From an archaeon (GTDB lineage Archaea > Thermoproteota > Nitrososphaeria > Nitrososphaerales > CADDZS01): 27,084 nt of DNA. The notes below the pieces were generated by a model that did no database searches, had not been told where the DNA came from, and worked only from the letters and a program-made list of their open reading frames with translations. The DNA lies in contig JAKAPU010000018.1 of assembly GCA_021806865.1 (NCBI GenBank), positions 1-27,084 on the forward strand, in the 5' to 3' direction. Shown in pieces: positions 1-8,384 of the stretch; within the stretch, counting starts at the first letter, position 1, and each line of letters begins with the position of its first letter. Made by a program: the position numbers and the translations under genes.

Positions 1-6
1 CAAGAA

Positions 7-588
7 TTGGCCGACGCTCAACCAGAACCCTCCGAAGCCCTAGCCTCCTTGAAGGACTCTGAGATTACAGTTTCGATAAAATCGCTGCAGGAAGAATCGC
101 TGCAAATATCTGAACTCACTGAGATGGAGCGCAACTACGTGTTGGAAGTAATTACATACGCAAAGCAGCTGATTGAACCGACTGGCCTCTCGTTTCACAT
201 AAAGCCTTCCTCAATTTCAAAATCGGATAACTCACTCACAGACGTGGTTCTCACGTCGCAGGGATATGTGTGCTTGATGTATAACGGGGGCCTCGTGAGT
301 TCGAGGAGTCTTGAGAGCCTTCAGACAGAGACCTTGGTAAGAATCCTCCTTGAGGTGCTGCCCGAGCTTAAAACACTCTTCGGTGAGAAGAGAGAGAAGC
401 TAACGGCGAGAGTGGGCATGCTCGAGAAGATGGCCCGCGAATTTAGAAAGATAGCCGTAGTACCATCGACCGTGCCACCAAAGAAACCGGCTCCGCAGTT
501 TCAGCAAAACCTGGTTCAGCCTCAGATCAGAGAAAAGTCTCACGACAAATCTCAAGATGCGATGAGATCCGCACTGAACGGCCAATAA
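7..588 (+). CDS. hypothetical protein (possibly 5' partial)
   Basis: Unrecognised protein of about 193 residues read from a TTG at position 7. The frame is open to the left edge, so the true start may lie outside the window. There is no signal peptide or membrane segment. The centre (about residues 40-145) alternates helices and short strands and ends in a charged helix; the last 45 residues are Pro/Gln/Lys-rich and probably disordered. It ends TAA, and the next plus-strand gene begins 24 nt later, so the two are probably co-transcribed. Both converge on the MoxR/VWA pair about 1 kb downstream, but I cannot connect their functions. The reading frame is convincing; the role is unknown. Confidence 0.7.
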   Translation: MADAQPEPSEALASLKDSEITVSIKSLQEESLQISELTEMERNYVLEVITYAKQLIEPTGLSFHIKPSSISKSDNSLTDVVLTSQGYVCLMYNGGLVSSRSLESLQTETLVRILLEVLPELKTLFGEKREKLTARVGMLEKMAREFRKIAVVPSTVPPKKPAPQFQQNLVQPQIREKSHDKSQDAMRSALNGQ

Positions 589-612
589 GTCCAACTGGAG
601 TGATTACTCGTA

Positions 613-1167
613 TTGGCCTTGAGAAAGGAGCTGGGCCTATCACACTCGGTTCTAGTATTCAAGAACCTGGACGATCTCTTGGCTACACTGGATGAGTACG
701 TCGAGCTTCACAGCACCGCGGTAGCCAAGTACGACGATCGATTGGGCTATCTGCTGCGAAATAACGGAGCCGAAGGAGACGCAAACCTAGCTTCTGCTCA
801 ATCCATTGAAAGGGATGAGAGGAAGCAAAAGGGCGACAGGAGGAGAGACTCTGAAGACAGAAACTGGATCACTTTGGGCACAGACGATTATGCAATAAAG
901 ATTGCATCGAATTTCACTGCTGTAGCATCGAACGAAATCTCGGCCTTGTTTCGGGTCGTAGAGCTGCTTAAGGCAAAAATATTAATGATAAATTCTGCAA
1001 GAAAATTGCTGGCGGAACTTCCGTCCAAGGGCTTTAGGGCTGACCAGAAGATTCGAGTAGTATTCAGGGACGGGGTTCCACGACAGGTAATTCCTACAAA
1101 TGAGACTGAAGACCAACAGCAAAAGTTCCATTACTCTGATCAGTTTCAGATTATGGCGCAAAAGTAA
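613..1167 (+). CDS. hypothetical protein, helical
   Basis: Unrecognised soluble protein of 184 residues, read from a TTG with a weak GGAG about 12 nt upstream. It appears largely helical: an amphipathic first half (residues 1-45), a highly charged Glu/Arg/Lys/Asp stretch around 70-90 that looks like a linker, then a second helical segment (about 100-140) and a basic tail. No transmembrane segments, cysteine motifs or catalytic signatures are visible. It lies 24 nt after the preceding hypothetical gene on the same strand, suggesting one transcript. The stop TAA is followed by T-rich sequence that could end transcription. Confidence 0.65.
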   Translation: MALRKELGLSHSVLVFKNLDDLLATLDEYVELHSTAVAKYDDRLGYLLRNNGAEGDANLASAQSIERDERKQKGDRRRDSEDRNWITLGTDDYAIKIASNFTAVASNEISALFRVVELLKAKILMINSARKLLAELPSKGFRADQKIRVVFRDGVPRQVIPTNETEDQQQKFHYSDQFQIMAQK

Positions 1168-1557
1168 TTCTTCGTTTATTCATTTGGCCTAGATTCCATA
1201 GTTAGGACAAGAGCTTTCGTAATGTCTTCGTATCTATGAAGATACGGTGTGTTTACAATTGACAAAATAGTTATAATAGTGCACAATAGTCAAGCTTAAA
1301 GTAGAATACATCTATCTAGCACCGATAGTTTTTCCTGCGCCTGTGTAGAAGATCGACGGGAGCCCTTTAACTAGGCACACGAATCAATTGAAACTCTTTG
1401 AATTCATACATATCCCAATAAGATCAAAGCTCCATTATTGCAGGAAACCAACGAACCCGGATCAACAGCTGGATTCCTTGGAAACAATAGCTGAAAGAAA
1501 ATGGGCTACAAAGCTACGGATGAGCTATTTGACATTCTATTTTCATACAAACTCAGC
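1168..1557. other. convergent intergenic gap, 390 bp
   Basis: No convincing gene on either strand. Just after the upstream stop is T-rich sequence (1168-1185) that may terminate the plus-strand genes. A perfect 7-bp inverted repeat with a 4-nt loop (arms CGTATCT and AGATACG) lies at 1229-1246. A TATA-like string (TTATAATA, about 1270-1277) is present with no supported gene after it. The gap separates convergent genes. Confidence 0.5.
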
Positions 1558-3300
1558 TTAGAACATGGAAGAAATCTCCATGTACGTCTTTGCAAAGTAC
1601 TTCATCAAGTCGTACGGCTGTGTGATTGTGCAGTTTGACTTGAAGTACCTCTTTGTGTTTTCGCTACCGATCCCCAGGCCGACAAGCAGGATGCCTGTCT
1701 TGGATACCTGCTCGATAGCTTCCTTGAGGTCGTTTTCAATTCCATAGTAACCCAGTGGGTATCCGTCAGAGGCGACCAGCATAACTTTGATGTCCGCGGT
1801 CGTCTCTGTCAACCTCTTTGCGGTTAGTCTTATCGCATCGGGGAGGTAGGTTTTGATACCGCTGGGAAGACTGCCGATTCGACCCTTCACAGAGCTGTTG
1901 TATGGCTCTGAAAAATCCTTTATGACGTGCAAATTTTCGTTGAAGGCGTAGCACGCCCAAGAGTCGTGGCTCGGAAACAGTTCCTTTGAAACTTCGGCTA
2001 GAGCTACCAAGACGTCCTTCATCTCTCCCTGAATTGCCTCCAGACTCTTGCTCAGATCGCCTATGATTGCCCAGGCTTCGCTCTTCTTCTCAATTTCGTC
2101 CTGCGTGAATACGTCGTTGCGTTTGCTCTTTGAAGCAATAACCTGTAGAGCAACTGGCATGTCTACATATCCTGACAGTTTCCCCTGAGACTCGTCGGTG
2201 GTGGATTTTACCATTCGGAGCTGGTCTACTACACGCTTTATCGGGCCGATGAGCTTTGAGCGCGTTCGCACGAATTCAGAATAATCCTCCTTTGGGAAGC
2301 AAATCTGTTCAAAGTGCGACTTTGGATCCAGTTCTTTGAGGGTTGAGACGAGTCTCTCCCTTTTCTTGAGAGCGTATTCCCACTCGCCGAGTATAGTCTC
2401 GGCTTCAATGCTCACAGCTTTCTCGGTCTGTGCCATTTTCTCTGTTGTTATCTCGAGAGATAGCGTGTTCAGAGCCCAGGTCATCGCTTCACCTCCGATA
2501 TTCTCAACGGCGACTGTACCGAAGAGGTCGTTCTCTTCGTAAGTGTCTGTGTATGGAGGAGTGTACACGTTGGGGAGGCGCGCATGATTTATCTCGAAGA
2601 GTCTCATTAGTTTCGCAACCGCCAACACTTTCTGCCCGCTGTTTACTAGACTAGACTTTTCCTTTGGTTCTTCGGAAGAGCCCAAAAAGTTTGAGAATGT
2701 GGAACGGACATCGCTTTCCAGATTGAGAAGCTGCGTATGGACCAACTCAATTTCCTTTTCCAACTCGGTTCCGAGTCTGATGCAACCTCTGCCCACCAAG
2801 GAGTATGAGAGGAGATTTGCGGCAATCTTGTTCCCCAAGTTCGTGTCTTGCGTGAGGTCTCTAAGTCTCAACGCGCTCACATGGTTTGCATACGCCGTGT
2901 CAAGCACAAGGCCAGGCCACTTTGCGTACATGTATCCTCGCACTGCAAAGTCCTCGACCATGGAAATGGAAAACATCAGCTCGTTCATGTCTGCACCGTC
3001 TGCGATATCCCTGTAGATGCCATAATCAGTCAGGATCGAATGAACGCTCAAATGAGAAACGGACGCCTTGTACAGCCTCCATAGAGACAGTCGTCCCTTT
3101 GGATCATTGTCGAAAAACATCCCTTGGATCTTGAGCAGGCTCTCCGAGTGCCTAATAGGGCCAGCAAGTCTCAAAACGTAGCCGTGCGAATCTCGCTCGA
3201 GTTTGGAATAGTCCGCGTCATCGACGAGCAGCTTTATGCATCCATGATTTTTCTGGGTGATTGCTTGAACCATTGACCACGCGAACTCTGTCGGATTCAA
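1558..3300 (-). CDS. VWA-domain protein, NorD/CbbO-like partner of MoxR ATPase
   Basis: 580-residue protein whose C-terminal ~170 residues form a von Willebrand A domain of the NorD/CbbO kind. The MIDAS motif reads DLSKS (415-419), the conserved Thr is at 484 in a GIKTYLPDA segment, and SDGYP (511-515) supplies the later conserved Asp-Gly. The long N-terminal region is helical and has no recognised domain. In NorQ/NorD and CbbQ/CbbO pairs the VWA protein guides the AAA+ ATPase to its target enzyme, often for metal-centre insertion or activation. The gene starts 29 nt after the MoxR ATPase gene, so the two form an operon. Start is TTG at 3300; an ATG nine codons inside is possible. The target is not identifiable from this window. 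Confidence 0.85.
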   Translation of the reverse strand: MNPTEFAWSMVQAITQKNHGCIKLLVDDADYSKLERDSHGYVLRLAGPIRHSESLLKIQGMFFDNDPKGRLSLWRLYKASVSHLSVHSILTDYGIYRDIADGADMNELMFSISMVEDFAVRGYMYAKWPGLVLDTAYANHVSALRLRDLTQDTNLGNKIAANLLSYSLVGRGCIRLGTELEKEIELVHTQLLNLESDVRSTFSNFLGSSEEPKEKSSLVNSGQKVLAVAKLMRLFEINHARLPNVYTPPYTDTYEENDLFGTVAVENIGGEAMTWALNTLSLEITTEKMAQTEKAVSIEAETILGEWEYALKKRERLVSTLKELDPKSHFEQICFPKEDYSEFVRTRSKLIGPIKRVVDQLRMVKSTTDESQGKLSGYVDMPVALQVIASKSKRNDVFTQDEIEKKSEAWAIIGDLSKSLEAIQGEMKDVLVALAEVSKELFPSHDSWACYAFNENLHVIKDFSEPYNSSVKGRIGSLPSGIKTYLPDAIRLTAKRLTETTADIKVMLVASDGYPLGYYGIENDLKEAIEQVSKTGILLVGLGIGSENTKRYFKSNCTITQPYDLMKYFAKTYMEISSMF

Positions 3301-3329
3301 GCGCCAACACCGGAAGTACAGTTTGTCTA

Positions 3330-4589
3330 TTAGAATTCGTCTCTTGAGAACTCTGAATCGTCGGAGAACATGCTGCGCAGGTTGAGTTGTCTTGGTTTGG
3401 GCTGAATTTCTTCGACGACTTCCTGTTCCTCAGCGACCACCTCTTCTTTGGGGGCTACCTGTTGTACAGCTGCTACCTGCTCTTCATGTGCTGGATGATC
3501 CTCGACGATCATTCGAGGTTTTTGATTCAGAGGCATTGTAACTTGGCGATTCTCAACTGGTTCCGACTTTATGCTAGAGAGAGTAGTTCCGAATATCATT
3601 TGCACGACTCGCCTGACGCTGTCTTGGATTTCGGCATTGTCAGATGTCATTGCAACTATCGTCTCTTCGGCGGCTGTCTCGGGTGGCACCCCGTCGGAGA
3701 CTAGCAATCCCCAGTTTACGAGATCTCCCACAGAAGGACCATAAGGTATCTCGTTTGCCTTGTACTGCCTGCGAAGCTCTGCTCCAACCCGGACGATGTT
3801 TGTGGCGATGGGCTTTGGAATTCTTGTCTTTTTCTCCACAAGTGAGATCTCATCCGGAGACATTTTGTCACCAACACTCAGATAGTCAAAATCTATCCAG
3901 ACAGACATCCTTCTTCTGAAAGCAGCGTTTAATGGCTTTGTTCCTGCAAACTCGGCGGAATAGGGGTTCATGCTGATGATTACGTATCCCATGGGGTGCC
4001 TTGGAATGATCTCGTTGTCCTTCTCAGTCAAGACGAGGTGGCCTCTCGTATCAAGGACTGGATTCAACCTGGTTGCGACGTCTTGTTTCATCATATTTGC
4101 TTCGTCGAGATATAGTATGCCTCCATAGCGACACCACGAGACTATCTGGCCGTCGATCCAGTTTTCCTTCCCCAGTCCGACATATCTTCCGAACAGATCG
4201 TACACGGATGTCTGGAGACCACAGTTGATTTCCCACAGTGGCAACCCTGCAAGTTCTGCCACGAGATAGACGATGTGGGTTTTTCCTGTTCCTGACGGCC
4301 CTATTAGGGCGCATTGTTTGAAGTGGTACAACGCACGGGTTATTCTCTCAACATATTTTTCTCCGCGATCCACGTATTCGGGCGTGTTCTTCGGGATGAG
4401 AGCTTTATACTTCTCAGAGTAGACGCGACCTGGGTTCAGGTCGTAGTTTGATATCTTGTACTTCTCAACTAGCTCGGGCCGCTCCTTGGCCTTTGCCTTT
4501 GAAATGGTAATATTCAGCTTGACGCCGGAGGTTTCCACGTTGTGTGTTTTGATTTCCTTCGGTCGCTCAGGTTGGTCAGATGAAGCCAT
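3330..4589 (-). CDS. MoxR-family AAA+ ATPase (CbbQ/NorQ-like)
   Basis: 419-residue AAA+ ATPase. Walker A GPSGTGKT lies at 97-104, Walker B ILYLDEAN at 158-165, sensor-1 Asn in ISMNPY at about 208, and an Arg-finger segment (AAFRRRM) around 222-228. The spacing and the DEAN box match the CbbQ/NorQ/NirQ branch of the MoxR clade. These hexameric ATPases remodel or activate partner enzymes together with a VWA protein, which here is encoded 29 nt downstream. The last ~70 residues are a Glu/Val/Pro-rich, probably disordered tail, longer than in a minimal CbbQ; it could tether the VWA partner. ATG start at 4589 is well supported by upstream promoter-like sequence. Confidence 0.9.
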   Translation of the reverse strand: MASSDQPERPKEIKTHNVETSGVKLNITISKAKAKERPELVEKYKISNYDLNPGRVYSEKYKALIPKNTPEYVDRGEKYVERITRALYHFKQCALIGPSGTGKTHIVYLVAELAGLPLWEINCGLQTSVYDLFGRYVGLGKENWIDGQIVSWCRYGGILYLDEANMMKQDVATRLNPVLDTRGHLVLTEKDNEIIPRHPMGYVIISMNPYSAEFAGTKPLNAAFRRRMSVWIDFDYLSVGDKMSPDEISLVEKKTRIPKPIATNIVRVGAELRRQYKANEIPYGPSVGDLVNWGLLVSDGVPPETAAEETIVAMTSDNAEIQDSVRRVVQMIFGTTLSSIKSEPVENRQVTMPLNQKPRMIVEDHPAHEEQVAAVQQVAPKEEVVAEEQEVVEEIQPKPRQLNLRSMFSDDSEFSRDEF

Positions 4590-4603
4590 AAACAGCTCTC
4601 GCG

Positions 4604-4634
4604 CTTTTAAAGAGCTCTCATTTTCTATACTTTA
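4604..4634 (-). promoter_or_regulatory. candidate promoter of moxR-VWA operon
   Basis: Two TATA-like elements read on the minus strand upstream of the ATPase ATG (4589): TTTAAAAG at 4604-4611 and AAAGTATAG at about 4625-4633. The farther one would give a short leader, the nearer a leaderless or internal start. An inverted repeat (AGCTCT at 4594-4599, AGAGCT at 4611-4616) surrounds the nearer box and could be an operator. The divergent gene at 4798 shares this intergenic space. Confidence 0.4.
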
Positions 4635-4797
4635 GTGATTATGGACTCAACATCGGTAGTCTGGCTCCATAACTCTTTAGATTCAAGAGCGATAGAGAAA
4701 TAATCAATTGGTCCTTTTGTTGGGAAAGGCAAATCAATTCGCGCATGTGGCATGAAAATTTAACTAGTAGTTTGAAAAAAGAGATAGAGAAGGACAA

Positions 4798-5220
4798 ATG
4801 GCTGATGGTGGAGATGCCAAGATCGTTACGAAGATCAAGGCAATTACTGCTCAGAAAACCGATGATAGAGCCACTCGTTCCACCCCGGTCGTGTTCAATT
4901 TCGGAGTCAACATGGATGAAGCGAGCCGAGAGAGTGACTCTGTTACTCTGGACTTTCACATGTCGATGGATACAGAGCCAGCGATAGCCAAATTCATAAT
5001 CGACGGTAGCACAACAGTCCAAGGTGATCCAAGCGCAATCGAGAAGATGATGGCTTCGGATCCGCAGACCGAAGTTCCAGCAGTGTTTACTCAGATTTAC
5101 CAGGAAATTTACTCAGTCCTCTTTTTGCTTGCGGGGCAGATAGACGTGCCGTATCCTTCGCCTGCCCTCTTGAAAAAGCCGCAGGTCCGCGCCGCGTACC
5201 AAAACCAGATTTCTAACTAA
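4798..5220 (+). CDS. small conserved-looking protein, possible SecB-like fold
   Basis: 140-residue soluble protein. After a charged N-terminus there are four or five amphipathic beta strands (about 30-85), then a helix (about 97-118), ending in a Pro-rich PYPSPALL segment. This strand-strand-strand-strand-helix order with a Pro/Leu-rich close resembles SecB-type chaperones, but the similarity is by eye only and I would not name it. ATG is preceded by AAGGA about 4 nt upstream. It is divergent from the MoxR ATPase (208 nt between starts) and overlaps the convergent membrane-protein gene by 3 nt (TAA against TAG), so the annotation of both 3' ends is tight. Confidence 0.75.
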   Translation: MADGGDAKIVTKIKAITAQKTDDRATRSTPVVFNFGVNMDEASRESDSVTLDFHMSMDTEPAIAKFIIDGSTTVQGDPSAIEKMMASDPQTEVPAVFTQIYQEIYSVLFLLAGQIDVPYPSPALLKKPQVRAAYQNQISN

Positions 5221-6455
5221 CGCAGCACGACGTTCATGCTTCTGGCATGAAGCGAATATCCGAATACCATCAACGCAGCCAGTATCAACACTCCGGAAAT
5301 GGGTTCCCACACCGGCAGGCCAGATTGGTTCACCGAGGCATACGTATCGCCAGCGACCCTGAATGCCAATCCAATGTCCAGCAAAGCCAGAGGCCACAGA
5401 GTCAATTTCTCACTCGGCCCCCTGCTTGTGAGTACTCCTGGAAGCAGTACCGGAGAGTATGCGATAATCGTAGAGCCGATAAAACCTATTGCGAGAACGT
5501 GTATGAACAGGTCGCGCGCGAAGAAGTTTTTGGAAGCCACGAATCCGACTCCTAGAATACATCCTAGAACGAGCCATGACATCGCGGAGATCTCGCATGC
5601 GTCGGAGTAAGATTGAATTCTGTTCGGGGCGGCCGGTTTCGCTCCCAAGGGTAGCAGTTTCTTCGACCTCTCGAAGATCCTTGCCGTGAAAATCATCGAG
5701 ATCGCAGCCGCAAGAAAGAGAATTCCAGCAACTTCGATTAGGGCATCTATGCTAAGAAATATCGAAACAAAGATGATCGCCACTCCTCCTGCCTGCAAGG
5801 CAAGCGTGACTGTGGAAAGTCTCTTTCTGTATGTTGTGAGTCTGAACGCGATTGTGCGAAGCACCACTCCGAATATCATAGAGCCAACAAAACCAAGGAG
5901 GCTCAGGTACAGGAAATAGACGGAGAAAATATCCTCCGAAATTATTGAAAACTGTCCCAAGACGAACTCTGTTGAAAGCAGTACGAATGAGACAACTGCA
6001 AGAATCATGAATGGCTCGGCTTCTGCGAGCAGCTTGCTCGGAGTTGAGAGCAGGCTCAACGCGTCCAAGGCAAACAAAATTGAGGAAAGAAGAACAAGTA
6101 CCGAGGCCGTTTTTGTTAATATAGAATCTGACAAAATGAAGGATGACGCGAGAAGGAGAATATTTCCCAAAGTAAGGCACGCGTAAGTGAGGTTCCCAAG
6201 CCGTACATTTGACATCCTTCGCGATTTGAAAAGGGGCAGTAGCGAGTATCCCACTCCAACAACAAATTCGGCGAGAAATCCGAAGATCTGAAGGTAGGGA
6301 TGTGCCTCGAACGCGGTACCAATGTTCACCGATATTCCACTGAGGTCAAAGAGTTCAAGGGCTCCGAGAATCGTTGCGTATGAGGTGAAAGTCCCCCCTG
6401 TGGCTATGAAGAGGAGCGTCAGCCTTCTTTCTGGGCGGGATACTTCTTTGGACAA
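5217..6455 (-). CDS. 12-TM membrane protein, NnrS-like
   Basis: 412-residue integral membrane protein with about twelve hydrophobic helices spread evenly from residue 12 to 405. Two features recall the NnrS family of heme-copper membrane proteins: AHPYLQIFGF near residues 51-60 followed by a Gly-rich helix ending in a Leu-Pro pair, and FIHVLAIGF (317-325) followed by a helix ending LLPGV. His52 and His319 are candidate ligands. NnrS proteins protect against or respond to nitric oxide in bacteria; here the family call is moderate and the role inferred. Start is TTG at 6455 with no nearby ATG. The neighbouring NorQ/NorD-like pair makes an NO- or heme-copper-related theme possible. Confidence 0.7.
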   Translation of the reverse strand: MSKEVSRPERRLTLLFIATGGTFTSYATILGALELFDLSGISVNIGTAFEAHPYLQIFGFLAEFVVGVGYSLLPLFKSRRMSNVRLGNLTYACLTLGNILLLASSFILSDSILTKTASVLVLLSSILFALDALSLLSTPSKLLAEAEPFMILAVVSFVLLSTEFVLGQFSIISEDIFSVYFLYLSLLGFVGSMIFGVVLRTIAFRLTTYRKRLSTVTLALQAGGVAIIFVSIFLSIDALIEVAGILFLAAAISMIFTARIFERSKKLLPLGAKPAAPNRIQSYSDACEISAMSWLVLGCILGVGFVASKNFFARDLFIHVLAIGFIGSTIIAYSPVLLPGVLTSRGPSEKLTLWPLALLDIGLAFRVAGDTYASVNQSGLPVWEPISGVLILAALMVFGYSLHARSMNVVLR

Positions 6456-6559
6456 TTCTGTAGAGGCAGAATATCAAAGCAAATATCTGCATATCTTCGA
6501 CTTTCAATAAGTGTGCTGCGGGACTCGATTGGAAACTATTGTTTCAGGAATATTCGAGT

Positions 6560-8374
6560 CTACAAGCTGCCCACAAAGAATCCCGAAACGATGACTGTGA
6601 TCATGCTCAGGATAACAAGCGCTGTGGCGTGTTTGAATCCATCTCCCAGTGTGGACTCTCCCATTTTGCCACCTACAAGGCCCATGATCCACGCCTGAAA
6701 GAACGATGCAGTGAGAAGGATCACCTTTGCCTGCTGAATGATTGCGGGAGAAGGCAAGTACTGTGCGGCTCCCTGGATGGAAATGCCCGGGGCCGACACG
6801 AAGTAGATCATCATTGCGGTGGTGGCGACGACCAGAATCGCTCCGATGTACGGAATTATTATGTAAGGTCGCACCATAGATCTTCGCTCCTTGTCCAATT
6901 GTGCATTCTTTTCCATAAAGTCGGCTAGGTTGATGAACATCTTCGGAGATCCTCCACCGACATCAACCACTTCGAGCAGTAAGAAGGTCATGGCTCGCGC
7001 GACCCAGCTCTTCACAGCTTCCGAAAAATTCTCAAGCACTTTGCGGATCGGAGTTCCCCAGCTCAGTTGTGTTGCAATCATCTTTACGTGAGGTGACAAT
7101 CCTCCATATCTACGGTTCGAGAGCTGCTCAATCGTCTTTTCCGGCGCGAGTCCTGTCTTCCTGATCTCTGAAATATCTCGGAGAAAGTTTGAAAGTTTAG
7201 CCTCTACTGCTTTCTTCCGCCGTTCGAATCTGAGGTTTAGTATTGTGGCGGGACCACTTGTAAGCGCTAGTCCGATTCCAAGTTGCATGTATACAGGCAG
7301 TCCAAATGGGATGAAGAAGGCTGCTAGGGCGATCGGCATACATCCAAAGAAAACGTAGTACTGCTTGTCATAAGAGAACGGCTCTTTGATCTGGGCACTG
7401 CCGATTACTAGTATGAAAACCAGCGAAATTCCGGGAACGAACAGACCAGAGAAAAGAATTATCATAGTTGGATCCACGTGTTGGATCTGACCCGCATTTG
7501 TCGAAAGCAGGTTCTGGGTTGCAAACAGAATCATGAACCCGATGCCCATGACCACCGTCGCGATGATGTACGATTCAGCCATCGTTCCGATGAATTCGGA
7601 GCTCGCTTTTACCTTGGATTCTCTGTAGTTGAAACTCTCCTTCAATTTCGCCTCCAGATAACTTAGGGCGTCTCCGCCGGTCTTCAGAACTGCGACGTAT
7701 CCTCCGATGAATTCGGCCCACATTTTGTTTGGCGTGTAGCGCGCGGCTCTGTCTAGCGCTGAAATAGCATCAAGACCAAAAATCTCGACATCAAGAAGTA
7801 TCCTTCGAGCCTCCTTTGCGGCTGCGGGAAAGATCTTCGCGGCCTTTGTGATTCTCTTCATTGTGATAATGGGAGAGATACCACCGCCTGCGAGGACAGT
7901 GATGTAACCGATGAGATATGGAAGTTCAATGTCCAGAGCCTGTGACCTGGACGATTCACTGATTTTGATCGAACTTATTCCGATGACGAGTGGAAGGACA
8001 AGTATCGCGGGCACGAAAAACATTTCCAGTGTTAAATGTACCATGTCGAAGACGACCATCACAGCCGCGACGACCGGTATCAGTAGAATCGTTACGAAGA
8101 GAGAAACCGCCATAATTCCATCCAGCGACATGTTGATGTTGGACTTCAGTATGTCCTCTCGCAGTGACGAGAGTCTGTCGGAAAGGTACTTCGCTGGGCG
8201 TCTTGTTACTTTCAGTGAAAGGTTCAGAAACTTGTCTGTGAAGCTCTTCTTTTGACCCTCGGGTTTTTTCCTCTTGACAGTGACCACCCTTCGAGTGACA
8301 GTTTTGGGAGTTTCGAGCTGCTGCTGTGAGCCCTGAGCTTGGACAGGAGCGTTCTTCGAAAACGGAGACTTCAT
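6560..8374 (-). CDS. pilus/secretion platform membrane protein (TadC/FlaJ/GspF family)
   Basis: 604-residue membrane protein with two type II secretion F domains (about 150-290 and 390-530), each a cytoplasmic helical bundle followed by transmembrane helices. Further hydrophobic helices occur near 100-140, 300-370 and at the C-terminus. The N-terminal ~80 residues are very basic. The doubled-domain arrangement and length are typical of archaeal FlaJ/TadC-like proteins, which form the inner platform that the hexameric ATPase drives to assemble surface filaments. It is the last gene of the three-gene operon, beginning 10 nt after the ATPase gene. ATG start at 8374, TAG stop. Confidence 0.93.
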   Translation of the reverse strand: MKSPFSKNAPVQAQGSQQQLETPKTVTRRVVTVKRKKPEGQKKSFTDKFLNLSLKVTRRPAKYLSDRLSSLREDILKSNINMSLDGIMAVSLFVTILLIPVVAAVMVVFDMVHLTLEMFFVPAILVLPLVIGISSIKISESSRSQALDIELPYLIGYITVLAGGGISPIITMKRITKAAKIFPAAAKEARRILLDVEIFGLDAISALDRAARYTPNKMWAEFIGGYVAVLKTGGDALSYLEAKLKESFNYRESKVKASSEFIGTMAESYIIATVVMGIGFMILFATQNLLSTNAGQIQHVDPTMIILFSGLFVPGISLVFILVIGSAQIKEPFSYDKQYYVFFGCMPIALAAFFIPFGLPVYMQLGIGLALTSGPATILNLRFERRKKAVEAKLSNFLRDISEIRKTGLAPEKTIEQLSNRRYGGLSPHVKMIATQLSWGTPIRKVLENFSEAVKSWVARAMTFLLLEVVDVGGGSPKMFINLADFMEKNAQLDKERRSMVRPYIIIPYIGAILVVATTAMMIYFVSAPGISIQGAAQYLPSPAIIQQAKVILLTASFFQAWIMGLVGGKMGESTLGDGFKHATALVILSMITVIVSGFFVGSL

Positions 8375-8384
8375 CTAGGATCTC

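Noticed and set aside
1259..1277. Bacterial-type promoter TTGACA...TATAAT
   Set aside because: Spacing is only 7 bp and the window looks archaeal; at most an isolated TATA-like string.
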